This document shows, one piece after another, positions 21,806 to 32,486 of a stretch of DNA of 64,000 nucleotides. This stretch comes from Tuctoria greenei (taxonomy: Eukaryota; Streptophyta; Magnoliopsida; Poales; Poaceae). Numbering within the stretch: the stretch's first letter is position 1; every line of letters starts with the position of its first letter. The notes beneath the pieces are model-generated. The model ran no database searches, was not told where the DNA came from, and worked only from the letters and a program-made list of their open reading frames with translations. The stretch spans positions 109,721,110 to 109,785,109 of the forward strand of contig JAYESD010000001.1 of NCBI GenBank assembly GCA_036927565.1, in the 5' to 3' direction. The position numbers and the translations under genes were made by a program.

Positions 21806-22335
21806 CAAAGTGCTCAGTCATCAATTGTGTTTGGTTTGACGTCGAAGTTCGATTGGAGATAGATCATCCATTTCTTTATGTCTTGGATCATCCAATTAAT
21901 GTTTGGTTGGATGGACTGGACGATCCAATTTTTCGTTGGTAGGTTGGATGAAACTTGATTGAGATTATTGAATCATCAAAGTTAATAATTTCATAATATT
22001 ATTCATGTGCATGATGATCGATCGTGGACGCCGAGCGCCGAGTTATTCAGATCGCCGAGCAAAGTTCGGACGTGGAGTTCGTGTGTGCCCGTGCGCCCTG
22101 CAAGATTCTGTGCGCTCGCGTACGTGGCAATCATCAGGCCAGGGTGGTACAGCCGCGGGAACCGTGCAGTGCGCCCTTGGTTGTAAGATTTGGAGCATGA
22201 ACGTACGTGGCAACCATCTGGGGATGCAACTTCGGTACTCCCTTTTGTGCTTCCATGCGTACTCCACGCTTATGTGTCATCATCTAATTGGTTGAAGTTA
22301 AATCAGACATTATGTTAGGTAAATGAAAGGGGTCC
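21806..22335. other. Non-coding interval before the right array
   Basis: Contains near-repeats of 'ggatcatccaattaatgttt' and 'ggacgatccaatttttcg' (21,884-21,945) and a duplicated 'acgtacgtggcaaccatc'/'gcgtacgtggcaatcatc' motif (22,110-22,220). There is no gene I can support. Confidence 0.4.
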
Positions 22336-24284
22336 CGACGCCACGAAAAAGTGAATCGTGGCCACACATCCTAATTGCTACGATTGGGGTTCGTGGCCAT
22401 TGATACTAACGCCACGAACCAGAGTATCGTGGCAACACATCCTAATGCAACGATTGTGTTCCGTGGCGATAGATCCTGTAACGCCACGAACCAGTAATTC
22501 GTGGCAACAGATCCTAATGCAATGATTGTGGTCCGTGGCGATAGATCCTAACGCCACGAACCAGTGAATCATGGCAAGACATCCTAATGCAACGATTGTG
22601 TTTCGTTGCATTAGTATCCTGACGCCACGAAAAAGTGAATCGTGGCCACACATACTAATTGCTACGATTGGGGTCCGTGGCCATTGATACTAACGCCACG
22701 AACCAGAGTATCGTGGCAACACATTCTAATGCAACGATTGTGTTCCGAGGTGATAGATCTTGTAACGCCACGAACCAGTAATTCGTGGCAACAGATCCTA
22801 ATGCAACGATTGTGGTCTGTTGCATTAGCATCCTGGTGCCACGAACCAGTGAATCGTGGCAATACATCCTAATGCAACGATTGTGTTTTGTTGCATTAGC
22901 ATCCTGACGCCACGAAAAAGTGAATCATGGCCACACATCCTAATTGCTATGATTGGGGTCCGTGGCCATTGATACTAACGCCACGAACCAGAGTATTGTG
23001 GCAACACATCCTAATGCAACGATTCTGTTTTGTTGCATTATGGTCCAAATGCAACTATTTGCTGATTCGTGGCAACAGATCCTAATACAACGACTGTGTT
23101 CCGTGGCAATAAAGCTGTAACACCACGGACCAGTAATTTGTGGCAACAGATCCTAATGCAACGATTGTGTTCCGTGGCAATAAAGTTGTAACGCCATGAA
23201 CCAGAGTATCGTGGCAACACATCCTAATGCAACGATTCTGTTTCGTTGCATTATGGTCCAAATGCAACTGTTTGCTGATTCGTGGCAACAAATCCTAATG
23301 CAACGACTGTGTTCCATGGTAATAAAGCTGTAACGCCATGAACCAGTAATTCGTGGCAACAGATCCTAATGCAACGATTGTGTTCCGTGGCAATAAAGTT
23401 GTAACGCCACGAACCAATAATTTGTGGAAACAGATCCTAATGCAAGGATTGTGGTCCGTCGCGATAGATCCTATAACGCCACGAACCAGTAATTCGTGGC
23501 AACAGATCCTAATGCAACGATTGTGGTCCATTGCATTAGCATCCTGACGCCACGAACTAGTGATTCGTGGCAACAGATCCTAATGCAATGATTGTGTTTT
23601 GTTGCATTAGCATACTGACGCCACAGAAAAGTGAATCGTGGCCACACATCCTAATTGCTTCGATTGGGGTCCATGGCCATTGATACTAACGCCACGAACT
23701 AGAATATCGTGGCAACACATCCTAATGCAACGATTCTGTTTCGTTGCATTACGGTCCAAATGAAACCATTTGTTGATTCGTGGCAACATATCCTAATGCA
23801 ACAGCTGTGTTCCGTGGCAATAAAGTTGTAACGCCACAAACCAGTAATTCGTGGCAACAGATCCTAATGCAACGATTGTGTTCCGTGGCAATAAAGCTGT
23901 ATCGCCACGAACCAGTAATTCGTGGCAACAGATCCTAATGCAACGATTGTGGTCCGTGGCGATAGATCCTGTAACACCACAAACTAGTAATTCGTGGCAA
24001 CAGATCCTAATGCAACGATTGTGGTCCGTGCCGATAGATCATGTAATGCCACGAACCAGTAATTTGTGGCAACAGATCCTAATTCAATGACTGTGTTCCA
24101 TGGAATTAGCATCCTGACGCCACGGACTAGTGATTCATGGCAACAGATCCTAATGCAACGATTGTGGTCCATTGCATTAGCATCCTGACGCCACGAACTA
24201 GTGATTTGTGGCAACAAATCCTAATGCAATGATTGTGTTCCATGGCAATAGATCCTAGTGCCACGAACTAGTGAATCGTGGCAA
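22336..24284. repeat. Right subterminal repeat array of CACTA-1
   Basis: About 30 copies of a ~70-bp unit occupy nearly 2 kb. The unit combines 'cgtggcaacagatcctaatg', 'caacgattgtgttccgtggc' and 'cctgtaacgccacgaacca'. The heptamers cgtggca/tgccacg and gcaacga/tcgttgc occur in both orientations, so most units contain short palindromic pairings. It is the same array type as 36,341-38,424 in CACTA-2. Apparent ORFs in both directions result from repetition. Confidence 0.9.
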
Positions 24285-24332
24285 AAAGCCAAGCTTACTA
24301 CAACGATTTAGTATTTGTTGCAGTACAATCAT

Positions 24333-24361
24333 TACAACAGGTCGGAATCCTTGTAGTGACA
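24333..24361. repeat. Right terminus of CACTA-1 and 3-bp target duplication
   Basis: 'aggtcggaatccttgtagtg' ends at 24,358. Its reverse complement starts CACTACAAGGATTCCGAC, matching the left end at 46,670 (CACTACCAGGATTCCGG) except for one internal base and the last positions. The bases after it, 24,359-24,361, are ACA, equal to the three bases before the left end in copy B. Confidence 0.9.
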
Positions 24362-26133
24362 CAAGATTCACAAGCCACACAACATCAAGAAGAAGAACAA
24401 GTCCATGATCAAGTCAAACCACAAGAAGAGCAACATGCACCACCACCGCCAAGTGCTTCACAACCACTCATGAGGCATGGACGCATCTCCAAGGCACATC
24501 CGATTGACCAAATCATCGGAAGTCCGTCAAGGGGAGTAAGTACACATTCTCGCCATTTCGCTACGTTTTGTGAGCTCTACTCGTTTGTTTCATGTGTAGA
24601 ACCCACTCACATTGAGGAAGCACTCCAAGATCCAAATTGGGTGATGGCCATGCAAGAAGAAGTCAACAACTTCGTCCGCAATGATGTTTGGGTGTTGGAG
24701 GAGCGACCCAAGGACAAGAACGTTATAGGAACAAAGTGGGTGTACTGCAACAAACAAGATGAGAACGGTGTTATGGTCCGCAACAAGGCAAGACTTGTGG
24801 CCAAGGGTTTCTCGCAAGTTGAAGGACTAGACTTTGGGGAGACATTTGCTCCGGTCGCCCGACTAGAAGCCATCTGTATACTTCTTGCCTTTGCATCACA
24901 TCATAACATAAAGCTTTATCAAATGGATGTGAAAAGTGCCTTTCTTAATGGTGATATTAACGAGCTTGTCTATGTTGAACAACCTCCCGGGTTTGAAGAT
25001 CCAAGGAATCCTAATCATGTGTTTAGGTTGCACAATGCGCTCTACGGGCTCAAGCAAGCACCTAGGGCGTGGTATGAACCACTACGGGATTTCTTGATCA
25101 TGCAAGGATTCAAGATCAGGAGGGTGGACACTACACTCTTCACCAAAGACATCGACGGAGAATTATTTATTTGTCAAATTTATGTCGATGATATTATTTT
25201 TGGTTCAACTAACGAAGCTCTTAGCCATGAGTTTGGCAAATGATGTCTAGGGAATTCGAGATGTTGATGATTGGAGAGCTCAACTTCTTCCTTGGATTTC
25301 AAATCAAGAAACTTTGAGAGGGGACCTTCATCTATCAAGAAAAGTATACAAAGGACCTCTTGAAGAAATTTGAGATGGGAGATTGTATCTCAAGAATTAC
25401 TCCAATGGCAACAAATTGTCATCTCGACGCAAATAAGGATGGTAAACCAATTGACCAATCTAATTACCGTTCCATGATTGGTTCATTGCTTTATCTTACC
25501 GCATATAGGCCCGATATCATGTTTAGTGTATTCTTGTGTGCTCGCTTTCAAGCGGCACCTAAAGAATCGCATCGGAAGGCAGTCTTTAGGATACTCCGGT
25601 ATCTCAAGCATACCCCTAGTTTAGGCCTGTGGTACCCTAAAGGTGCAAAATTCCATCTCTTGGGTTACTCGGATTCGGACTTTGCCGGATGCCATGTGGA
25701 TCGCAAGAGTAACTCCAGTGGGTGCCACTTGCTTGGGCGTTCCCTAGTATCTTGGTCTAGCAAGAAGCAAAATTCCGTTGCTTTGTCCACGATGGAAGCA
25801 GAATACATAGCGGCCGGTGCATGTTGTGCCCACATTCTTTATATGAAGTAAACCCTTTTGGACTTTGGTATTAAACTTGGTTGTGTGCCTCTCCTTTGTG
25901 ACAATGAAAGTGTGGTTAAGATAGCTAAAAACCCTGTTCAACACTCCCGCACTAAGCACATTGATATTCGTCATCATTTCTTAAGGGACCATGAAGCTAA
26001 GGGAGACATCTCCTTGCGAGGTGTTAGGTCCGAAGAACAATTGGCGGATATCTTCACTAAACCACTTGATGAGAAAACTTTTTCTAGTCTAAGAAGTGAA
26101 TTAAATGTGCTAGATGCATCGAACGTCATGTAA
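24362..26133 (+). pseudogene. pol: Copia pol, 3' part: reverse transcriptase and RNase H (broken)
   Basis: RVT_2 begins at about 24,610 ('EEALQDPNWVMAMQEE') with 'GTKWVYCNKQDENG', 'ARLVAKGFSQVEGLDFGET', 'MDVKSAFLNGDI', 'LYGLKQAPRAWYE' and the active site 'YVDDIIFGST' (about 25,183). RNase H follows with 'GYSDSDFAGCHVDRKS', 'STMEAEYIAAG' and 'RSEEQLADIFTKPLDEKTF', ending at 26,133. Lesions: one missing base near 25,241, a TGA near 25,316 and a TAA at about 25,851, so no full product is made. The frame upstream of RVT_2 continues the acidic linker that ends the other half at 46,666. Confidence 0.9.
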
Positions 26134-27496
26134 GTTGCCATGATCATGTAAGAATGCATCTCATATAGGTCTTGTCTAACTTTCAAAGGATAGGGGTGAG
26201 CAAGGGTTAGCTTGGGATGGAGGTTCTTTTGGGTTCCCCAAGACTTGGAGAGTGGCTCTCCCTGAAGAAGCCTTTGAAAGGTTCTAATTTGGAAAGATAG
26301 ATTTAATTTATGTCTTGCATGATGCCTGCCATATAGACTTGCACTCACGTTTAATTTCTTGCATTATAAATTGTTTGGCATTGCATACGGTAGATTGTCA
26401 CAAAGGGGAACCCACTTCATGAGATAGAGACTTGTTTGAAATGCAATATCTCAACTCATATGATGTGGAAAGAACAAAATGTTAGGTGCGTTAATGCCTA
26501 AAGGAACATGCTTTAAAGAGATAGAAGTCTTCATCCTCTAGCTCACAATGCATGGGCCTTACATTTTATTTGGATTTATTCCTTATTTTCTTCAGTGTTC
26601 TATTTGCTTTAGGGCTTATCCAAGTTATTGGCAACTAGTCTTTTTTTGAGGGGTAAGGAGTTGCCCAAAAAGTCCTAAGACATGTGTTTCTCCGTGTTTG
26701 TTTGTTTGAGTCAAAGGACATATATGGGATGTTGCTGTTTTGTAGTCATCGGAGTATCCGATGATTAGGCCAGAAGCTCATCGGATTAGTTTGTGTTCAA
26801 GTGCCAAGGGTCAACTCAGTCAGAAAGCCAAATCAACCGACGAGTTCATTCTAAGAAACATCGGAGCATCCGATGTTCACATGTCTGGAGTTGTGCCAAA
26901 TTCAACCGATGCAATTCATTTTCACGTCGGATCATCCGGTGTCAATGGTACCTTTTGGAATACCCTTACTGTACCATTCAACCGATGCAGCACTCATCTG
27001 ACGTCGGTTCATCCGGTGTTAAAATTTGAGCTAGGGTTTGGGCCCCACCTATTTAGCGCGCCGCTTCACCTTTTTTTCTCTCTCCCCGATTTTGCCTTCC
27101 GCCACCGACGCCCCGACACCTCCGCCGCTCCCTCGCCATGTCGCCACCCTCCGGTCGCCGCCGTCCTTCGGCCGCCGCCGCCCTCCGAGCCGCCGCCGCC
27201 GCCGCTTCCGGCCACCGCCGCCGCTCACCCTACGCCCCACGCAGTGCCGCCACTGCCGCTCCACGCAGCACCGCTGCCACCTACCCAAGCAGCACCGCCG
27301 CCGCCTCCCCACGCCTCACCGCCGTCACACCTCTGCCGCCGCCCACACCACACTGCCGCCCTCTACGCCGCCGTGGTGCCCCCCCCCCTACGGTCGCTGT
27401 CGCTTCACCGCTAGGGTTCCCCGGCTGCGATGTCCTTTGCGTTGTCGTCTCATGCGCCCGAGCTCGTTGTCCCGTGTGCTCACCTCCGTCGTCGTC
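26134..27496. other. Long leader between pol and the extra ORF
   Basis: It includes 26,134-26,740 with no features I can name, then a palindrome-rich stretch, then a Pro/Arg/Ala-coding GC-rich leader (27,040-27,490) whose frames on both strands look like low-complexity by-products. Confidence 0.5.
26745..27022 (+). promoter_or_regulatory. Cluster of 'ccgatg / tcggatcatccggtg' palindromes before the extra ORF
   Basis: At least seven sites: 'catcggagtatccgatg' (26,748), 'catcggagcatccgatg' (26,863), 'gtcggatcatccggtg' (26,926), 'gtcggttcatccggtg' (27,003) and several ccgatg half sites. The same motif type clusters in the U3 of both LTRs (30,355-30,740; 41,935-42,310). Inside an LTR such palindromes are typical of Sireviruses; here they sit in front of the extra ORF and could mark an internal promoter. 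Function is inferred only. Confidence 0.5.
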
Positions 27497-29653
27497 ATGG
27501 GCCGTGACAAGAAGGGAAAGGGCAAGGCTATTGAGGAGCCGGCCGCCAAAAAGCAGAAGTTGTCGAAGGAGGCGAAGAAAGCCCTAATGGCCGCTCGTGC
27601 CGCTGAGGAGCGAGAGCGTGGCCAAGGAGGATCGTTGAGGATCCGCAAGGCCCGATAGAGGCAGCCTCCCGTGCCAGAGGAGTCAGAGGAAGAAGAGGAG
27701 CCCGAAGTGCCGCTTGTTCGCCGGCGCTCAGCCAGGACCCGTGGAGGTCATCCAGCTGCAGCGCCGAGATAGAGACTGTCAGCAGCTGACCTTCGAGAGG
27801 ACAGGGCGGCCCAGAGAGCCGTCTATGAGATGGACACCAGCGTCCGTGTTGGTGAGGGTGTCCGGCTGGCAGACTACAGGAAGTTGAAGGCCAAGCAGCT
27901 CCAGAAGCTCAGGTGGAGCATTTTACTTGAGGAGTGGTTCCCGCAGCCCAGAGAGGCACTTGTTTGGACCCTGACACAGGCGTCGCTGTACGAGACTTAC
28001 AGACGTCGGGGCCATAAGCTCTTCCAGCATAATTTCCTGGATTGGGATCAGCTTGCACTTGCAGCGGGGACGGAGATACGCCCTTACTTTGAGAGGTATA
28101 GAGGGCTAGTGGAGCTGATGTCTTACGAGAGGAGTGCCTACGTGGAGGACTGGGTCTGAGTATTCTATGCCACACTCTACATCTCTGAGGGCCGCAAATC
28201 CATTGACTTCATGTTTATGGGCCAACATCACCACCTGACCAGGCAGACTTTGGGACAGCTGCTAGGCGTGGATCTTCACGACACATGCCTACACGAGAGA
28301 GTGTATGGACTGGCTGACCCACAGAGGAGACCACTCACTGGAGTTGTGGCACCACCACTTGAGGAGATACGCTCACTGTTCACTCAGCCTTTCTCTCCAA
28401 ACCAGCCGAGGGTACCAGCACTACTCACTCCAGCTGCGTGCACTGTGCACCTTATCTTGCGTCGCACCCTTTTGCCGAGGTCCGGATACCTTGAGGGGTT
28501 CACCAGCTTGCAGCAGACTCTCCTGTTCTATGTTATGAACAGGATGGAGTTCGACATTGTGGACATCCTGATCTATGAGATGGAGGATGTCATCACTGAT
28601 GGAGTCGGGATGATGTGGTAGCTTGTGTTTGGTCATTGGATCAGTTACTTGCTCTACATGGTAGCTCCAGAGGGGTCCGTCGTGCATGATAGTCTCACCG
28701 ATGAGAGCGTCACACGGTTCGGCCACTACCGTGCTCCAACTCCTGGAGATTGCCGCCTTGTCTGTCCATTTGAGCGTTAGGTCCATGCCCTTCTCTCAGA
28801 GTAAGACTGGTCAGACCTGGAGAAGGAAGACGAGAGACTAGCACAGGCAGAGGCTCAGGGTGAGGATCTACAACATATTTGGTCCGAGAGTGACACCAGC
28901 GACAGTGTCGAGGTGTACTTCCAACCTCCTCCCTCACCTAGGCAGCACGACGCGGAGGCTGGAGGCTCGACTGTGCCACCTCCTACTCCACCTCCCGTGT
29001 CAGAGGCACAGGTCTCTCAGCCATCTGAGCTTACCTCCCTACTCCAGCAGATGGTTGAGCAGCAGCGCCTGGACCGGCTTGCAGCTGAGCAGGCCCGAGC
29101 TGAGCAGGCTGCACGTCTCTTGGAGCTCCAGCAGCAGCAGCAGGAGATGCAGCGACAGATAGCCCGTGAGAGGCGAGAGGACACTGACAGGCTGACTGGG
29201 CTGATTGATCAGATGCACCAGAGCTCTCTCGACCAGCAACAGCAGACGTAGCAGGCGATGATGGGCATCCTGGGGTTGATCGCCAACCTCTACACACAGA
29301 CCAGGATTGCCCTGCCGTTGCAGCTTCCAGGCCTTGCTCCAGGTCCGCCTGTCCTGGCACCAGCTTCAGCGCCAGTGCCGACTACGCCGATCCCGTTGAT
29401 TAGCATGTCCCCACTGCTTGCTCCAGGTGCTCCTATCCACTCTCCCCTGCCGGCTACGACGCTTTTCCAGTAGATGCCAGTGTCCGTTGTCAGTGCCCCG
29501 TTGCCAGCAATTCAGACTCAGCAGGCACCGATAGCAGCTCCTGCAGCACCCGCCACCTCTACTCCAGCTTCGGCAGCAGCAGGCAACAGCTCCGACGACA
29601 GCACCCCCGATGGTGACCAGTTCGTCGTTGCCCCGAGCGTTCAGGGTCCTTAG
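27497..29653 (+). pseudogene. Sirevirus extra ORF after pol (env-like/aORF), one frame with eight stops
   Basis: It starts at ATG 27,497 with a Lys-rich beginning ('KKGKGKAIEEPAAKKQK'). The middle part ('LEEWFPQPREALVWTLTQ', 'FYATLYISEGRKSIDFMF', 'LGQLLGVDL') resembles the putative plant transposon protein domain found in such ORFs. It is followed by a Glu-rich linker, a Gln/Glu/Arg coiled coil at about 29,035-29,240, and a Pro/Ala-rich tail. All segments stay in one frame for 2.15 kb, broken only by stops at about 27,656, 27,770, 28,157, 28,619, 28,778, 28,801, 29,249 and 29,471. Each stop is one C-to-T change away from Gln or Arg. I see no signal peptide or clear membrane segment, so 'env-like' refers to position only. 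Confidence 0.7.
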
Positions 29654-29685
29654 GCACTCGGCTTCCTTTTTGGTGTCTTGATGCC

Positions 29686-30006
29686 AAAGGGGGAGAAGAG
29701 TCAGGGGGAGGATAGCTTAGTCTCAGGGGGAGTCCTAGTTGTAGAGGGAGTCTATCTTTTTGGGAGTTCTTTTGTAATTTGGAGATTTGCTACTCTTTTG
29801 CTATTCATTGAGTATTCGTGTGCCACTTAATTCTCTTGAGTTATTGATCGATTGAGCTTTTGAGTTATTGATCATTTTTGAGCCTTCAAGTTTAAGTGTG
29901 CTAAATCTTGTACTTATTGCATATTCTTATGAGTATCGTATTCTCAAATTCATTACTATTATGCTTCACTTGTTGTGTTGTCATCAATCACCAAAAAGGG
30001 GGAGAT
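29686..30006 (+). promoter_or_regulatory. Multiple polypurine tracts upstream of the 3' LTR
   Basis: Tracts 'aaagggggagaagag', 'agggggagga', 'agggggag' and 'agagggag' lie at 29,686-29,750, and the primer tract 'aaaaagggggagat' at 29,993-30,006 directly precedes the LTR. Repeated purine tracts near the 3' end are characteristic of Sireviruses; the last one should prime plus-strand synthesis. Confidence 0.8.
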
Positions 30007-31435
30007 TGAAAGCATCTAGGCCCCATGAGGTATGGTTTCGGTGAATTAATGACAACCATTGGATTTTACTAATGAATTTGTGGATGCAAGGTCTCCCATA
30101 TCACTCATGACAATCAAATGAAATCTATATGAATATCATTGGATATAATTGGAGACCCCTAAACAATCATTCTATGAGGTCAATTGACTTTTATGAAGAT
30201 TAGAAGTAAAAGCTCATATGTCAAAATTATTCAACCAAAATTGACAGCACTCAATGCTTGATAATCATCAGAAGAATATTTCAAACCAATGTATAAGAGG
30301 TAAATCGAGCAAATTCCAAAAGAATCACTTAGAACAACTCAAAGCAAACAAAATCAACTCACCGGATCAACCGATGTTTCCCGAAAACACTACATCGGTC
30401 GAGTTGGTTTAGCAGAAGAAGAAGACCTCAGAACTAAGAACTCACCGGATCATCCGACGATGAAGGGAATGTTACATCGGTCCATCAGTACAGTAAGCAA
30501 TCTCCCTGGACCAAGTGTAACACCATACCATCCGATGTACAACTATAAACACATCGGTTAATCACTCCAGTAAGCATTAATTCTGAATAAATTCTGGATG
30601 AAGTGCCACCGGATCATCCGATGAGAAGGAAAGTGAAACATCGGTCTAACAACGGTCATATCTGACATAGTGACATCAGCTAATTTGGATTCGACCGATG
30701 ATAACTGAAGGGAGAACATCGGATCATCCGGTGTTCGCAGAACAGTGATGTCAGCTTACTTTTCCAACGGCTATTTCGTGGAGGCTGGCTATTTATACCG
30801 CTTCAACCAGTCTATTCGATAAGTCTTGACAACCAGAGCTAATCTACACATTCTCAAGCATTCAAGACGTTGAGCTAACACTTCTACATCATCTACACCA
30901 CTTAGACACCAAGAGATAGGCTAGAACTTGCTAGAGATAGTGCTTGTGTGCTTCCATCCTTGGTGATTGGAATCTCTAGTGTAGTGAGAGCTCTAAGGGA
31001 GTGTCCCTTGGTGATTGTATTGGAGAGAGCCTTCCGGAGCTTGCCAAGATGATTGTGGAAGCCCGGAGGATCCAACTTGTACAAGGCTTGAGTTCCACCT
31101 TGCCGAGGTTAGCGAACGGAGAAGTATAGTGAAGATCCCTGGTCTCGGTGACTTGGGAGTGGCCATACCCTTTGGTGGGTGCCACAACGTGGATGTAGGA
31201 AGATCTTGACGATCTTGCGGAACCACGGGATAAATCTCTGTGTCCTCGTCCTCGGGAGTTTGCGCTTTCTTCCTCTCGCCTTACACTTATGCATTTCATA
31301 TACCGCAAAGTTACTATTCACTTGAATGCATAGGTTGTTTGCATAGGGAATTGGGCTTTTAGTAATTAAGTTTTATTGCTTTAATTTTTGAAAAGAAGCC
31401 CAATTCACCCCCATCTTGGGCATTCGATCCTTACA
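30007..31435 (+). repeat. Sirevirus 3' LTR (1,429 bp)
   Basis: Starts TGAAAGCATC and ends TTACA, matching the 5' LTR at 41,589-43,016 at about 97% in the stretches I compared. U3 carries many ccgatg/cggatcatccg palindromes (30,355-30,740) and a TATA-like 'tatttata' at 30,790-30,797. The base pairs after it, 31,436-31,440 (CATAC), equal those before the 5' LTR. ORFs inside the LTR are shared by both copies and are not genes. Confidence 0.93.
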
Positions 31436-31440
31436 CATAC
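31436..31440. repeat. 5-bp target duplication of the Sirevirus (right side)
   Basis: CATAC directly after the 3' LTR, identical to 41,584-41,588 before the 5' LTR. The flanks beyond are two parts of the same gypsy element, in positions expected for one insertion. Confidence 0.85.
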
Positions 31441-32190
31441 TATATTTGTCCTCATCTCTCCTCTAGAAGACTTAACCAATAGAGTAAACTTCATATGAGA
31501 GATAGGCAAACTATACTTGGCAACATATTTCGATGCAATGAATGAATGTGATGCTCAGAATCAAATAACATAGTCGCGGGGTTGGAGTTGGCAAGAAACA
31601 TACCAATGACCACGTCATCCGCTTGTTGAGCATCCTCCATAGAAACATGGTTCACATTGCACGAGCAAAATTTTGCTGTCCATGGTTCCCTTGTGGTTGT
31701 CCTCCATTGGGTCTTGCGTTTTGCCTCGGTGCATTGCTTCCTTGACCAAGGCCTGACTTAGGACATTGATGCGCAAAGTGTCCAGCTTCTCCAGAAGTAT
31801 AGCACTTCTTACCTCCACCAGAATTATTATGACGAGCTTGGTTTTGAACACTTGCAGCAGGAAAATTAGCACGGGGTGCATAAGGCATTGGAGGCCTAGG
31901 TGCTTGCATGACAGGGCGCTGCTGCACAAACTGAGCTGGCGCGGTGCAAATCCAGAGCGTTGAGCAGGAATAGAGGAGCTGTAATATGGCGCATTGGGCG
32001 GTGCAAAGCGAGGGCGCACATTACTTCCTTGTTGCTGTCCTTGATATGGCGCCTTCCTCTTATTGTCTTGCTCCATCTCACGAATTTTGTTCTCAACCAC
32101 AATTGCTTTGTCCACAAGCTTCTGAAAATTTTCATAATCACAATTGAGTAGTTGCACTTGGATCTCATTGCTCAAGCCTCTCATGAACAA
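31436..32190 (-). pseudogene. gag: Ty3-gypsy gag fragment (C-terminal half, zinc knuckle)
   Basis: Read right to left: 'LFMRGLSNEIQVQLLNCDY', 'VDKAIVVENKIREMEQDN', a Pro/Gln/Arg-rich linker ('MQQRPVMQAPRPPMPYAP'), then the knuckle 'CYTSGEAGHFAHQC', whose second Cys has become Ser. A protease start follows before the sequence is cut by the Sirevirus at 31,436. The beginning is cut by the 28-bp minisatellite at about 32,192. A frame shift lies near 31,930. The protease continuation is at 41,588 on the other side of the Sirevirus 5' LTR. Confidence 0.8.
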
Positions 32191-32191
32191 G

Positions 32192-32392
32192 TTTGGAGGA
32201 GCATCCGCCGGCCGCCACGCTTGGAGGAGCATCCGCCAGCCGCTACGCTTGGAGGAGCATCCGCCGGCCACCAAGCTTGGAGGAGCATCTGCCGGCCGCC
32301 AAGCTTGTAGGAGCATCCCCCTACCGCCACTCTTGTAGGAGCATCCGCCGACCGCCACGCTTGTAGGAGAATCCGCCGGCCGCAACGCGTGG
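32192..32392. repeat. 28-bp minisatellite (about 7 units) at a structural junction
   Basis: Units of the form 'cttggaggagcatccgccgg' + 'ccgccacg' repeat seven times with drift. The left flank is gypsy gag; the right flank is the region upstream of TNP2 in CACTA-2. Because 28 is not a multiple of three, the array reads through as a false extension of gag. It marks the point where two elements otherwise unrelated are joined. Confidence 0.9.
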
Positions 32393-32486
32393 AGTAACAA
32401 CAGCTAGGTACAATTGCTCACATAATGTGTTCTTGTACATCTATCCTCTTACGGATAGGCTGATGGCTGATTGAATGTAGGAAGCG

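Larger units (their letters stand above)
1..24358. mobile_element. CACTA-1 copy A, large En/Spm-type DNA transposon, left ~1.1 kb outside the window
   Basis: The right end is seen directly: an array of short subterminal repeats followed by a terminus ending in TAGTG at 24,354-24,358. The matching left end lies before base 1; its counterpart in copy B begins CACTA at 46,670. Aligning the two copies gives a total length near 25.5 kb. CACTA elements move by cut and paste using TNP2 transposase, make 3-bp target duplications and have terminal repeats beginning CACTA. Here the flank after TAGTG is ACA and the flank before the copy B left end is also ACA. Inside are Transposase_24 and Ulp1-type genes, a deleted TNP2, captured host sequence and four members of an unnamed gene family. 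It is probably non-autonomous now because its own TNP2 is mostly deleted. Confidence 0.85.
24359..31435 (+). mobile_element. 3' portion of a Sirevirus-type Ty1-copia retrotransposon
   Basis: Runs from the CACTA-1 insertion point through RT and RNase H, a long leader, an extra ORF after pol, polypurine tracts and a 1.43-kb 3' LTR. The extra ORF, multiple GGGGGAG tracts and LTR palindromes are hallmarks of the Sirevirus (Maximus/SIRE) lineage. Its missing 5' portion is found at 41,589-46,669; both ends at the CACTA insertion carry ACA and the reading frame is continuous across the site. Confidence 0.88.

Noticed and set aside
22642..24090. Many 60-90-codon ORFs with repeated phrases in the right arrays
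   Set aside because: They repeat with the ~70-bp DNA unit in several frames and end at array edges; no independent coding evidence.
22336..24284. Regular direct repeats with variable segments, superficially like a CRISPR array
   Set aside because: Units abut without unique spacers, vary gradually, occur in both orientations and lead into a CACTA terminus in plant DNA. They are subterminal repeats.
27038..27658. 206-codon Pro/Arg/His-rich ORF before the extra ORF
   Set aside because: Low-complexity GC-rich leader open in three frames; the real frame starts at 27,497 and is supported by domain-like content downstream.
26974..30006. A true viral envelope gene between pol and the 3' LTR
   Set aside because: No signal peptide, cleavage site or clear membrane helix is seen; only its position is env-like.
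30902..31321. ORFs of 60-110 codons in the 3' LTR, also found in the 5' LTR
   Set aside because: They lie in a non-coding LTR; their duplication is explained by LTR identity.
31933..32400. N-terminal extension of gypsy gag through the minisatellite
   Set aside because: The 28-bp units cycle through all frames; family-like gag sequence begins only at about 32,190.
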